Assembly: GCA_014360895.1 (NCBI GenBank)
Contig: JACIWQ010000012.1
Location: 1-45,865, forward strand
Origin: Thermoflexales bacterium
GTDB lineage: Bacteria > Chloroflexota > Anaerolineae > B4-G1 > DUEL01
DNA: 45,865 nucleotides
Direction of reading: 5' to 3'
Part shown: in pieces, positions 33,476-41,715 of the stretch
How positions within the stretch are numbered: position 1 is the first letter of the stretch
Layout of the letters: every line of letters begins with the position of its first letter
Made by a program: the position numbers and the translations under genes
The notes under the pieces: generated by a model
What the model was told of the DNA's origin: nothing
Database searches by the model: none
Seen by the model: only the letters and a program-made list of their open reading frames with translations

Positions 33476-33705
33476 CGCACTTGGGAGATTGCTTCGGCCC
33501 GTTGGGCCTCGCAATGACGTTTGCTTCGGCCCGTTGGGCCTCGCAATGACCGCTTCCGCACTCGCAGGGTCATTGCGAGCGGCAACGCCGCGAGGTTCAC
33601 CACGAGCGAAGCGTGGTGGTTCACCACGAGCAAAGCGTGGTGGTTCACCACGAGCAAAGCGTGGTGGTTCACCACGAGCGCAGCGCGGCGGCAATCTCAC
33701 CCCGG
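33476..33705. repeat. Palindromic repeats with a 24-bp tandem array
   Basis: The left part has two copies of TTGCTTCGGCCCGTTGGGCC + TCGCAATGAC. The right part, from 33572, is GTCATTGCGAGCGGCAACGC, then four 24-bp units GGTTCACCACGAGC(A/G)AAGCGTGGT starting at 33594, 33618, 33642 and 33666, ending in GGCGGCAATCTC. As at 22.6 kb, a 24-bp expansion sits inside one arm pair of the ATTGC...GCAAT palindrome. The interval 33421-33733 has no gene. Confidence 0.88.
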
Positions 33706-33733
33706 GAGGCCGACTGCGGAACTCCTGTCCTTA

Positions 33734-35176
33734 TCACGTCGTTCCCCGCAGATAAGCCACCACCTCCTCGTACTGCGCCGGGGAGATACGCCCGGCGTCC
33801 CGCAGCGCCGCCAACATGCGGGTCAGCGGCAGGACGGCATGGAGCCGCAGACCGTGTCGGGCCAGGTCCTCCGCCCCACCCTGCTCCCGGTCTATCAGCA
33901 CCAGCACATCCCGCACTACCAGTCCAGCTTCCTGCAGGGGAGACGCCGCCTCCAGTTTGCTATCCCCCCGGGTGATGAGGTCGTCCACCAGCAAGACCGT
34001 TTCGCCCGGGGCAAAGGCCCCTTCAATTGCGCGCCGGGTGCCGTGCTCCTTCACCTCCCGGCGGGGATAGATGAGGGGACGGTTCATCTCCAGCGCCAGC
34101 GCGGTGCCGATGGGAATCCCGGCGTAGGGGACGGCGGCGATCCGGTCAAAGGAGAGATGGCGAGCAATTCCGGCCATGGCCCGGGCCACGTCTCCCAGCA
34201 AGGCCGGATGGCTGGCCAGGAGGCGCAGGTCAATGTAGATGGGGGAGGTCAAGCCCGACTTCAGGGTGAAGGTGCCAAACTGGACACATCCGGCATCAAA
34301 AAGGGCCAGCGCCAGGCGGTCCAGCACCTCCTCCCGGGGCGGCGACGGGGGGGCCACCGAGGCTGCTCCCCGGAGCGATTCCACCCAGCGGAGGGCCGCC
34401 GCGCGGGCGGCGTCGGCGAAGTCCGGGCCGACGGAGGCGTAGAGGATGGCGCGGGAGACGTTGACCACCGGGCCTACCGCCCCCGCCGGGCCGTAGCGGG
34501 CGGCCGCCTCCAGGTCGCCGCCCTGCGCGCCCAGGCCGGGGATCAGGAAAGGGAGGTCGGGGACAGCGGCCCGCAGGCGGGCCAGTTCCTCCGGGTAGGT
34601 CGCGCCGGCCACCAGGCCGCAGGCGCCGGGATGGGCCGCGTCCCACTCCTGCGCCAGCCGCGCGACACCGAGGTACAGCGGCTCCCCGCCTGCCGTCCGG
34701 TCCTGCAGGTCCGGCGCGGAGGGGTTGGAGGTCCGGGCCAGCAGAAAGACCCCCCGGTCTGCCCGCTCCAGGAACGGGCGCACCCCATCCAGCCCCAGGT
34801 AGGGGTTGACGGTCACCGCGTCGGCGCGCAGGGCATCAAAGGCAAAGCGAGCGTAGGCGGCCGCGGTGTGGCCAATGTCCCCAAACTTCCCGTCCAGGAT
34901 GACCGGTACGTCCGGCGGGACGGCCTCCAGGACGGCCTGCAGGGCTTGCAGGCCCGCCGTCCCGTAGGCCAGCCAGAAGGCCAGGTTGGGCTTGTAGGCG
35001 CAGGCCAGGTCGGCCGTCGCCTCCACAATGGCCCGCCCGAAAAAGGTCAGCGGGTCATCGGCCCGGCGGGCCACTTCCGGAAGTTGCTCCAGCACAGGGT
35101 CCAGGCCCACGCAGAGCCAGGACCGGCGGCGCTCCTGCGCGGTGCGCAATCGGTGGAGAAAGGGTTTTTCAGCCAT
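33734..35176 (-). CDS. pyrFE: Bifunctional orotidine-5'-phosphate decarboxylase / orotate phosphoribosyltransferase
   Basis: A 480-residue fusion covering the last two steps of UMP synthesis. Residues 1-275 are the decarboxylase (LCVGLDPVLEQLP; active-site LDGKFGD at 94-100; LIPGLGAQGGDLE; VNVSRAILYAS). Residues 285-480 are the phosphoribosyltransferase (FTLKSGLTSPIYIDLRLL; IAAVPYAGIPIGTALAL; PRREVKEHG; PRPP loop VLLVDDLITRGDS). The order is the reverse of eukaryotic UMP synthase. The start has AGGAGG directly upstream. The KAP-FGE gene precedes it by 30 bp in the same direction. Confidence 0.96.
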   Translation of the reverse strand: MAEKPFLHRLRTAQERRRSWLCVGLDPVLEQLPEVARRADDPLTFFGRAIVEATADLACAYKPNLAFWLAYGTAGLQALQAVLEAVPPDVPVILDGKFGDIGHTAAAYARFAFDALRADAVTVNPYLGLDGVRPFLERADRGVFLLARTSNPSAPDLQDRTAGGEPLYLGVARLAQEWDAAHPGACGLVAGATYPEELARLRAAVPDLPFLIPGLGAQGGDLEAAARYGPAGAVGPVVNVSRAILYASVGPDFADAARAAALRWVESLRGAASVAPPSPPREEVLDRLALALFDAGCVQFGTFTLKSGLTSPIYIDLRLLASHPALLGDVARAMAGIARHLSFDRIAAVPYAGIPIGTALALEMNRPLIYPRREVKEHGTRRAIEGAFAPGETVLLVDDLITRGDSKLEAASPLQEAGLVVRDVLVLIDREQGGAEDLARHGLRLHAVLPLTRMLAALRDAGRISPAQYEEVVAYLRGTT

Positions 35177-35206
35177 ATCCTCCTTTCGGGAAACCGGCCC
35201 ATCCGC

Positions 35207-37459
35207 TCACTCGCGACGATCCGCGTCCGCCTGAACTTTCGCGGGACCGGCGGCGACGCGGAAGCCCACGCAGTGGGAGCGGTGGTCCCGCCGGGCCCGC
35301 TCCCGGACGAACGTTCGCGCGTCCTCCGCGAAGAAGTTCCAGGCCCCGCCCCGGATGACCATTTCGTCCTCGTCGTAGGGCGTGGCCGTCCACTCCCAGA
35401 CATTTCCAGCGCAGTCCAGTACACCGTAGGGGCTGGCGCCCTCCGGATAGACGCCGACGGGGGTGGTACCACCGATGCCGCTCTCCCGCACGTTGGCCCG
35501 GGTCGGTTCAAAGGACGGCCCCCAGGGGTAGGCCCGCCCGTCCTCTCCCCGGGCGGCCCGCTCCCACTCCTCCTCGGTGGGGAGACGGACGCCCGCCCAG
35601 GCGCAGTACGCCATTGCGTCCTCCCAACTGACCAGCACCACCGGGTGGTTGGCCTTCCCTTCCGGATAGGTCCGGGTGACGGGGTCCCAGTTGTAGGGGC
35701 GGGCCCACTCTTCGTCCACGTACGGGACGGGGTGCTGGGGGTTGGCCGCCAGGAAGCGGGCGTACTGGGCATTGGTCACCGGATAACGGCCGATGCGGAA
35801 GGCCATCGTCATCACGGGCCGCCGGTCCTCGCCGAAGAGGAAGGAGCCGCCCGGAATCTCCACCCATTCGTCCAGGTTCCGGGGATCGCCCAGGTAGCCC
35901 AGGGCGGTCGCAGCGGAGAGCCGCTCGGAGACCGACGTGCCGGAGCCCGGCTCCAGGGCCCGCACCAGCGCGTCCCGGTACCATTCGGCAGTGCCCTGCT
36001 CCCGAATGGCCGCGATGGCGCTCTTCAGCCGGATGGGATCGTTGCTGAGCAGGTCCGCCCAGCGGCGAGCGGGCAGGTCTACCGGCGGTTCGGTCCCCTC
36101 CGCGCCGGTGGTGCGGACCAGGAAGATGTAGGCAGCAATCTGCTCCCGGCTCAGAGGGGCAAAGGGCGGCCCGATGCGCAGCATGCGCAGGAGAGGGCGG
36201 TGGCGCAGGTACTTTTCCAGGAGTGTGCCCGTCTCCGTGGGGGCCAGTGCCACCGGCTGACGGACCTCCGCCCCTTCCCGCGCCGCCGTCTCCAGGTCCT
36301 GGATGAGGACGGGGTACTCCTGGAGGTCCCGGTAGAGGTCCCGGTAGCGGGTCTGAACCACCACCATTTTGGCCAGGAGCGCGGGGACGACGGGCTCCAT
36401 TACCCCTGCCTCTTGCCGCCGTCGGGCCAGGTCGGAGAGGAGGCGGAAGATGTTCAGCGCCCGCTTGACCACCCGGGGGTTCGGCTCCAGGCCGACGGCG
36501 AAGATGGTCCGGCAGGTCGGGTCCACCTCCGGCGCGTGGTCGGCGATGTAGGCGAGAATCTGCTCCTCCTCCAGTGGGGGGAGATAGAAGGGAATCTGGA
36601 CCAGTTTGTCCAGGTAGTCCCGGCCCTGGAAGGGAGCATCGGCCTCGGCACCGTACTGGCTCTGGACCACCCGCTCAATCACCTCCCGGTCGGCGGCGAT
36701 GACGAAGACACACCCGGGCACGTCCAGGTAGAGTTTGATCGTCTCCAGGACCTCCACGGCGCGGGCCGGGAGGCAGCGGTCCAGGTCGTCTATGAAGAGC
36801 ACCAGCAGGCCGTTGCGGGACCAGATGTACTCCCGGACCAGGTGGGCGAATCCGGCCTGGAACTCTTCCAGGAGGGTGATGCGGCGACGGTGGATTTCCA
36901 CCCGTTCCCGCCGGAAGGCCTTGACCAGGTCTTCCACCACCGAGACGTTGCCCTGGGCCAGTTTGACCAGTTCGGCCAGCGTCCCCGGGCCGGGGATAAA
37001 GGAGAGGCCCAGTTTGAGGGCGGCGCGGCCGGCGGCAGGCCAGTCCACCTGCAACGAGCCCAGTTCGGTCCGCTCCACGTCGGCGTAGAGGCGCATCCGC
37101 CAGTCCTCTATCTGACGGGCGTCCTCTTCGGAGAGGTCGTCGCTCCGCAGGCCGTCCAGGACGTGGAGGAGAAGGGAGCGCCAGAGAGCCGCTTCGTCCC
37201 GTTCGTACTGCCAGGCATTGAACCAGACGGTTTGGGCGCGGCGGTGGCCGGGGGTGCGTTGGCCGATCAGTCGCTCGGCCACCAGCCGCATCAGGCTGGT
37301 CTTCCCGCTCCCCCAGGGCCCGAAGATGCCCAGGGTAATAGGCGTGTCGGCGGTGAGGATAATGTCCGCCAGGATGTCGGCGTAATCGGCGAAGTTGAGC
37401 CGGTCCTCACTGCGGGTCTGAATGGGACGGTCGGTCCAGAGTGCTCGCGGGGCGTCCAT
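35207..37459 (-). CDS. KAP-family P-loop NTPase fused to FGE-sulfatase (SUMF1-like) domain
   Basis: A 750-residue protein. The N-terminal part is a KAP NTPase: Walker A GPWGSGKT (47-54), NAWQYERDEAALWRS, Walker B LLVLFIDDLDRCL (about 218-230) with the following ARAVEVLETIKLYLDVPGCV, and PFYLPPLEEEQI. A predicted hydrophobic segment (ALKLGLSFIPGPGTLAELV) splits the NTPase, as is common in KAP proteins. After a helical region, residues from about 535 form an FGE/SUMF1 C-type-lectin fold (VEIPGGSFLFGED, YPVTNAQYARFL, RLPTEEEWERAARG, DCAGNVWEWTATPY, VIRGGAWNF, HCVGFRVA). Function unknown; such NTPase-plus-sensor fusions suggest signalling or conflict. Start 37459 has AGGTG upstream. Confidence 0.88.
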   Translation of the reverse strand: MDAPRALWTDRPIQTRSEDRLNFADYADILADIILTADTPITLGIFGPWGSGKTSLMRLVAERLIGQRTPGHRRAQTVWFNAWQYERDEAALWRSLLLHVLDGLRSDDLSEEDARQIEDWRMRLYADVERTELGSLQVDWPAAGRAALKLGLSFIPGPGTLAELVKLAQGNVSVVEDLVKAFRRERVEIHRRRITLLEEFQAGFAHLVREYIWSRNGLLVLFIDDLDRCLPARAVEVLETIKLYLDVPGCVFVIAADREVIERVVQSQYGAEADAPFQGRDYLDKLVQIPFYLPPLEEEQILAYIADHAPEVDPTCRTIFAVGLEPNPRVVKRALNIFRLLSDLARRRQEAGVMEPVVPALLAKMVVVQTRYRDLYRDLQEYPVLIQDLETAAREGAEVRQPVALAPTETGTLLEKYLRHRPLLRMLRIGPPFAPLSREQIAAYIFLVRTTGAEGTEPPVDLPARRWADLLSNDPIRLKSAIAAIREQGTAEWYRDALVRALEPGSGTSVSERLSAATALGYLGDPRNLDEWVEIPGGSFLFGEDRRPVMTMAFRIGRYPVTNAQYARFLAANPQHPVPYVDEEWARPYNWDPVTRTYPEGKANHPVVLVSWEDAMAYCAWAGVRLPTEEEWERAARGEDGRAYPWGPSFEPTRANVRESGIGGTTPVGVYPEGASPYGVLDCAGNVWEWTATPYDEDEMVIRGGAWNFFAEDARTFVRERARRDHRSHCVGFRVAAGPAKVQADADRRE

Positions 37460-37501
37460 TCTGCACCTCAACGGTGTACACCCACTGCAACGAAGCCCCA
37501 T

Positions 37502-38632
37502 TCATCTTTCCTGATGGCGCATGACCACGCTTTCCACCAGCCCCAACGCGGTCATATACGTCACCAGTGCCGTGCCACCGTAACTGATGAAAGGAAGAGG
37601 CAGACCCGTCACGGGCAGAAGTCCGATGTTCATCCCCACGTTGACCAAAAGCGGGATGTAAATGATGGCTCCCACACCAACCACCAGCAGCCGTCCGAAC
37701 CGATCCGGCGCCAGGACGGCGGCCCGCAGCAGCCGCCAGGCGATGAGGGTGAAGAGAAAGAAGACCAGCATCACCCCGATGAAGCCCAGTTCCTCTCCGA
37801 TGACCGAGAAGATGAAATCGGTGTGGCGGACGCGCAGGAAGTGCAACTGGCTCTGACTGCCCACACCGTAGCCCTGCCCCCATATCCCGCCGGAGCCGAT
37901 GCTGATGAGCGCCTGGTGGATGTTGTACAGCGCACCCGGGTCCCGTTCGGGGTTCAGGAAGACCAGTATCCGTTGCCGCTGGTACTCTTTCATAACTTGC
38001 CAGAGAGGTATCGCCCCGGCGACGGCCAGCAGTCCGGTACCAATGAGGTACAGGAGGCGCACGCCGGAAGCAAATGCCATCACCACCCAGGCCACGATGT
38101 AGATGAGGGCCGTACTCAGGTCGGGCTCCCGGAAGACCAGCGCGGCGACAACCAGCGTCAGGAGGCCGGAGAGAATGTAGGGGACGAGCCCCGGCGGCGC
38201 GTCCTCCGGCTCCCCATTTCCGGCTCCCCGGCGTTTCAGGCGGAGTCGGGCGTTCAGGATAGCGGCCACGGCGACGATATGGAGAAGCATCGCCGGGAAC
38301 GAGGGCTGAAAGCGGAAGGAGCCGATGTAGAACCAGCGCCGCACGTCGCCGATTTCGCTCCGGCCGATGAAGAGGACCAGCACCAGGAGACCCAGGGCGG
38401 CCAGGTAGCCCAGCCACCAGACCGGACGCCACCAGGTATAAGGGGCAGCTGCAACCAAGAGAAAGAGGGCCAGGCCGATGGCCGCCAGGTTCGCCTGACG
38501 CCGCCACAGGTCGGCCAGGTCGGGGGTGTTGGTAGTGGCGCTGCGGATCATTGCCACGCCCAGGGCCACCAGCAGCAACATCACGACCAGTAGAAGAAAA
38601 TCAAACTGTCGCCAGGGTTGAATGGGACGCAT
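37502..38632 (-). CDS. rodA: SEDS-family peptidoglycan polymerase (RodA/FtsW)
   Basis: A 376-residue protein with about ten membrane helices. Family marks are RRWFYIGSFRFQPSF, EPDLSTALIYIVAW, YNIHQALISIGSGGIWGQGYG, FLRVRHTDFIFSVIGEELGF, and PVTGLPLPFISYGGTALVTY near the end. SEDS proteins polymerise glycan strands during elongation (RodA) or division (FtsW). The short N-terminus and FRFQPSF favour RodA, but the nearby min genes keep FtsW possible. Start MRPIQPW (38632) is chosen; the frame upstream to 38770 runs through a palindromic element. Confidence 0.92.
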   Translation of the reverse strand: MRPIQPWRQFDFLLLVVMLLLVALGVAMIRSATTNTPDLADLWRRQANLAAIGLALFLLVAAAPYTWWRPVWWLGYLAALGLLVLVLFIGRSEIGDVRRWFYIGSFRFQPSFPAMLLHIVAVAAILNARLRLKRRGAGNGEPEDAPPGLVPYILSGLLTLVVAALVFREPDLSTALIYIVAWVVMAFASGVRLLYLIGTGLLAVAGAIPLWQVMKEYQRQRILVFLNPERDPGALYNIHQALISIGSGGIWGQGYGVGSQSQLHFLRVRHTDFIFSVIGEELGFIGVMLVFFLFTLIAWRLLRAAVLAPDRFGRLLVVGVGAIIYIPLLVNVGMNIGLLPVTGLPLPFISYGGTALVTYMTALGLVESVVMRHQER

Positions 38633-38695
38633 CAGAGACCTGTTGAGAACAAGACCAAGATAGGCCTGATCGGAAATCGTGCCCGGGGTCTCAAA

Positions 38696-38810
38696 GCATG
38701 TCTGAAAAATACCGCGAAGGGAGCAAAAGTGCTCGTAGTCAGCCACGGAGCGCCACGCACGGCACTTCACCCCGTTTCGTGCCTGACTACGAACGAATTT
38801 TCAGATATGC
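38696..38810. repeat. 115-bp nested inverted-repeat element (MITE-like)
   Basis: Outer arms GCATGTCTGAAAAT (38696-38709) and ATTTTCAGATATGC (38797-38810) match at 13 of 14 positions as inverted repeats. Inner arms CGTAGTCAG (38734-38742) and CTGACTACG (38783-38791) match perfectly. No coding capacity. It lies between rodA and minE. Confidence 0.65.
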
Positions 38811-38841
38811 TCTCAGGGCCACACCATTTTGTCTGTAGGAA

Positions 38842-38942
38842 ATCCGCGCTCGTCCGCGTCCATCCGCGTCCTCTGTAGCGCCGGCCGCCAGGCCGGTACA
38901 GGCTGACAGCCTGCGCTACACGGTACAGGCTGACAGCCTGCG
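38842..38942. repeat. 10-nt iterated repeat plus two 27-bp-spaced palindromes after minE
   Basis: 38842-38870 carries the ACGCGGAT-type 10-nt units seen at 4631 and 10691. 38894-38915 and 38921-38942 are two copies of GGTACAGGCTGACAGCCTGCG, each holding the palindrome CAGGCTGACAGCCTG. The last copy abuts the minE stop codon. A related palindrome, GCCGGCCGCCAGGCCGG, precedes them. Confidence 0.8.
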
Positions 38943-39209
38943 TTACCTTCGCGCTCTCCGCTCCGTCCGCAGGGGGATGTCGGCCACCAGCCGGTTGACG
39001 CGCGCGCCCTCCGTATAGGTCACCTGCACCCCCTCCGGGTCTATGGGCACATGGCGGGAGATGACGGCGATGATTTCGTCCTTCAGGACCTCCAACAGGC
39101 CGGGGGAGATATTGGCCCGGTCGTGGGCCAGCACCAGGCGCAGGCGTTCGCGGGCGATTTCGCCACTGGGCGGTTCTTGACGGTGGAGTAGACGGTCCAG
39201 GAGTTTCAT
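38943..39209 (-). CDS. minE: Cell division topological specificity factor MinE
   Basis: An 88-residue protein: an N-terminal amphipathic segment (MKLLDRLLHRQ), an anti-MinCD helix (EIARERLRLVLAHDRANISPGL, seen as RERLRLVLAHDR) and a C-terminal dimerisation part (LLEVLKDEIIAVISRHVPID, VQVTY). It stimulates MinD ATP hydrolysis to position the division septum. The start overlaps the minD stop by ATGA. Confidence 0.93.
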   Translation of the reverse strand: MKLLDRLLHRQEPPSGEIARERLRLVLAHDRANISPGLLEVLKDEIIAVISRHVPIDPEGVQVTYTEGARVNRLVADIPLRTERRARR

Positions 39210-40015
39210 CGTTGTTCCTCCCCCTCTGAGCGCATCCAGCGGAAGAGTCGCTCCAGCAGGCCCGGTTCCTTCAGTGGGGCGAAGGGGACCTCTTCGCCCA
39301 TCAGGCGGCGGGCGATCTGGTGGAACGCGCGGCCGGCCGGGCTGTTGTCGGTGAAGGCGACGGGGCGACCCGTATTGGCGGCCACGATGACCGTCTCGTC
39401 TTCGGGGATGATGCCAATCAGGTCTATCGCCAGCAGTTCCAGCACCGCCTCCGTGTCCAGCATATCCCCCCGCCGGACCAGTTCGGGCTTCAGCCGGTTG
39501 ATGATAAGACGGGCAGGGCCTTTTCCCTCCGCCTCTATCAGGCCGATGACCCGGTCGGCATCCCGCACCGCCGCCACCTCCGGATTGGTCACGATGAGCA
39601 CCTCATCGGCGGGGGCGACGGCATTGCGGAACCCCTGCTCAATCCCCGCCGGGGAGTCCACCAGCAGGAAGTCAAAGGACTCCCGCAGTTCGTCGCAGAC
39701 GCGGACCATATCCTCCGCGCGCAGGGCGCTCTTATCGCGGGTCTGCGCGGCGGGAAGCAGGTACAGTTCCTGGAGTCGCTTATCCCGCACCAGCGCCTGG
39801 CGCAGCCGGCATCGCCCCTCCACCACATCCACCAGGTCGTAGACGATGCGGTTCTCCAGACCCAGCATGACGTCCAGGTTGCGCAGGCCAATGTCCGCGT
39901 CTATGGTCACCACCCGCTGGCCGCGCATGGCCAGCGCGACCCCCAGGTTGGCGGTGACGGTGGTCTTGCCGACCCCGCCTTTCCCCGAAGTAATGGTCAC
40001 CACCCGGGCACTCAT
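39206..40015 (-). CDS. minD: Septum-site-determining ATPase MinD
   Basis: A 269-residue deviant-Walker ATPase: SGKGGVGKTTVTANLG (KGGVGKT at 12-18), DADIGLRNLDVMLGLE, FLLVDSPAGIEQGF and a C-terminal amphipathic membrane-targeting end (LLERLFRWMRSEGE). It recruits MinC to the membrane and oscillates or forms gradients with MinE. It follows minC by 9 bp and is coupled to minE. Confidence 0.97.
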   Translation of the reverse strand: MSARVVTITSGKGGVGKTTVTANLGVALAMRGQRVVTIDADIGLRNLDVMLGLENRIVYDLVDVVEGRCRLRQALVRDKRLQELYLLPAAQTRDKSALRAEDMVRVCDELRESFDFLLVDSPAGIEQGFRNAVAPADEVLIVTNPEVAAVRDADRVIGLIEAEGKGPARLIINRLKPELVRRGDMLDTEAVLELLAIDLIGIIPEDETVIVAANTGRPVAFTDNSPAGRAFHQIARRLMGEEVPFAPLKEPGLLERLFRWMRSEGEEQR

Positions 40016-40024
40016 TCCACCTCC

Positions 40025-40711
40025 TTACCGATGGGGCCAGGGAATGGCCTCTATGCGTCCCCTGTGAACGCGAGCCATTTCCGGCACGGGCCGACGGCGG
40101 CGCTCCTCCGGAGAGCGGGCGATATGGTCGGCGATGCGGAGTTGCGTCGGGGCCAGGTCCAGCGCGCAGACGACCGCGCTTTCGTCCCCCGTGGCCCCGG
40201 CGTGCACCACGCCGTGCAGTTTCCCCCAGACGATGACGTGACGACCGGCAATAATCTCCGCCCCAGCGTGGACGTCTCCGATGATGATGACGTCGCCGGG
40301 GTGTTCAATCCGTTGGCCGGAGCGGACGGTCCGCTCCACCACCAATCCGCTGACCGGGGAGGCCGGAGCGGCGGCCCCCTCCCGCTGAGGCTCTTCTTTT
40401 CCGGCGACCTCTTTCGGGCGCAGAAGGGGCAGGAGGCCCAACCGCACGGCGGCCAGGATGGTGACGTCCGCCGTGCTCTGTACGGCCCAGAGGTCCACCT
40501 CGTAGCGGGCCAGCAGGTCCCGCACCTGACGGATTCGGGCCTCGTCCAGCGCTCGGGAGCCCACGTCCAGGGCGGCGCGCCCGCCCCGGAAGAAGGCGGC
40601 CCCCTTCTCCAGCCGCCGGGCCAGGGCCTCCACCCGGGCCTCCCACGGCCCCTCCCCCAGGGTAATCAGCAGCCCCTGGCGGGTGCCTTTCACCGCAATC
40701 CCATCGTCCAT
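40025..40711 (-). CDS. minC: Septum-site-determining protein MinC
   Basis: A 228-residue inhibitor of FtsZ polymerisation. The N-terminal domain (IAVKGTRQGLLITLGEG, FFRGGRAALDVGSRAL) and the right-handed beta-helix C-terminal domain (VRSGQRIEHPGDVIIIGDV, GRHVIVWGKLHGVVHAGA, ALDLAPTQLRIAD) are both intact. A linker rich in E/A/P separates them. First gene of minC-minD-minE. Immediately upstream (25 bp) is the truncated small gene produced by the cassette insertion. Confidence 0.94.
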   Translation of the reverse strand: MDDGIAVKGTRQGLLITLGEGPWEARVEALARRLEKGAAFFRGGRAALDVGSRALDEARIRQVRDLLARYEVDLWAVQSTADVTILAAVRLGLLPLLRPKEVAGKEEPQREGAAAPASPVSGLVVERTVRSGQRIEHPGDVIIIGDVHAGAEIIAGRHVIVWGKLHGVVHAGATGDESAVVCALDLAPTQLRIADHIARSPEERRRRPVPEMARVHRGRIEAIPWPHR

Positions 40712-40735
40712 CGTGGCGGGCTCAACCCCCCGTTC

Positions 40736-40867
40736 TTACATGGCCACCAATTGCTCTATGGGCACTTCTGCCAGCCTGCTCCGCAGATATGCCTCCATCC
40801 GCTCGTCCGGCAAGCCGGCCAACTCGTGGGGGTAGCCGGTCTGACGCCTCAACTCCTGAGGCAGCAA
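40736..40867 (-). pseudogene. 3' part of a small gene split by the cassette array
   Basis: An open stretch of 44 codons ending in TAA at 40736 (reads LLPQELRRQTGYPHELAGLP, then a tail ending PIEQLVAM) with GC-rich codons like the chromosome and no start of its own at its 5' end. It begins exactly at the right-hand G|TT point of the cassette array. Joining it to the five codons ATG CCA CCT AAT GTG at 42584-42570 gives a 48-residue protein. Family unknown. Confidence 0.6.
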
Positions 40868-40922
40868 CGGCTGACGCATCGGCCGCACGCGGAGCGCGCC
40901 GGCTGAATGCGCGTATTAGAGC
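40868..40922 (-). repeat. Degenerate attC-like site of cassette 2
   Basis: From GCTCTAAT (40922-40915) to CCG (40870-40868), with imperfect arms GCGCATTCAGCCG and CGGCCGATGCGTC around a near-palindromic tip, GCGCGCTCCGCGTGC. It is shorter and more decayed than the first site; the R'' core has T in place of the final C. Confidence 0.5.
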
Positions 40923-40933
40923 ACAAAAGAACC

Positions 40934-41614
40934 CTATATCTCTGGCAGCCGTAGATCAGAATAATCACCCTGGCGAACCCTTTGCTCTCGCTGCTCCCTC
41001 GCCTTCAAACCATCGTATATGACATAGAGAAGCGTCTCAGCGCCTTCAGGCGGCGTAACAGGGGAAAAATAAGTAACCCCGCCTGTATAGTGCTGCTCAA
41101 CCCAATTGAGCACTTCCTCTATAGCGGCCAAGGCCTCCCTGACCTTTTCGCGGCTTGCAACTGCCAGAGGTTGAGCATTCTGGGCAAGCACAAGATGCAA
41201 ATTCCGATGAGCAATCCGACGATTCCTCCAATCTCGTGAGAATTCTGCGGCCTTTAACGCCTTCTCCACCAGCGAATCAAGTTCTTGAAGTTCTTGGTTG
41301 CCCACAAGCTCGGGTAAGCGCCGAATCGTCAAATTAGGCTTCCCTACAGATTTAGGCGGATCCGTCAGTCTGGCAATATGCATCAAAATGTCATGCCAGA
41401 GAGCATCTTGCACAACACGGAAGAACAAAGGGGCGGCCTTGTTTAGCAAATCGACCCTGGAGGGTTTCTTGCCGAATAGTTCAACATACTCTTGCCACTT
41501 CACGTGAAGCCAAGCAACTTCTTGCCATAGTGCGTAAAAGAGCGCCCCTAATGGCTCTCCCATCCGCTCAATGTAGTAACGTTTTGTTTCCGTGGCCGTA
41601 CGATAGTGGCACAT
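40934..41614 (-). CDS. AbiU2-like HEPN protein (abortive infection)
   Basis: A 226-residue protein. The N-terminal helices (ALWQEVAWLHVKWQEYVELFG), LFFRVVQDALWHDILMHIARL, LTDPPKSVGKPNLTIRRLPEL and DWRNRRIAHRNLHL match the AbiU2 domain family. RNRRIAH gives the HEPN ribonuclease motif R130-N131...H136. Such proteins are presumed RNases that stop growth on phage infection. Start 41614 has AGGTGG upstream; ATG 41563 is an alternative. It is the only gene of cassette 2, 12 bp before its attC-like end, and clearly AT-richer than the min genes. Confidence 0.85.
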   Translation of the reverse strand: MCHYRTATETKRYYIERMGEPLGALFYALWQEVAWLHVKWQEYVELFGKKPSRVDLLNKAAPLFFRVVQDALWHDILMHIARLTDPPKSVGKPNLTIRRLPELVGNQELQELDSLVEKALKAAEFSRDWRNRRIAHRNLHLVLAQNAQPLAVASREKVREALAAIEEVLNWVEQHYTGGVTYFSPVTPPEGAETLLYVIYDGLKAREQREQRVRQGDYSDLRLPEI

Positions 41615-41626
41615 CTCACCACCTGC

Positions 41627-41711
41627 GCTCTAACGGCACCGAGCTCAGCCGCTGCGACCGAGGCGGCGAAGCCGCCGAGGGAGCAGTTGGCTGGAGCGAG
41701 ATGTTAGGCGT
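41627..41711 (-). repeat. attC-like recombination site of cassette 1
   Basis: Read on the minus strand: GCACGCCTAAC (R''), arm GCTCCAGCCAACTGC, central palindrome GGCGGCTTCGCCGCC, returning arm GCAGCGGCTGAGC, then GTGCCG|TTAGAGC (R' of the next cassette). The arms pair with a few unpaired extra bases, as in attC folds, and the total is about 80 bp, within the attC size range. Confidence 0.7.
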
Positions 41712-41715
41712 GCTC

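Noticed and set aside
36000-37459. Diversity-generating retroelement target (FGE-like C-terminus)
   Set aside because: No reverse transcriptase or template repeat is present in the window.
33521-38593. A 1,690-codon open frame on the plus strand, and similar long frames at 27024-29873 and 4741-6654
   Set aside because: They are antisense to well-supported genes (pyrFE, KAP-FGE, rodA; der, cdaR, cdaA; nuoL). They read as low-complexity R/G/P/Q/H sequence, an effect of GC-rich third positions on the other strand.
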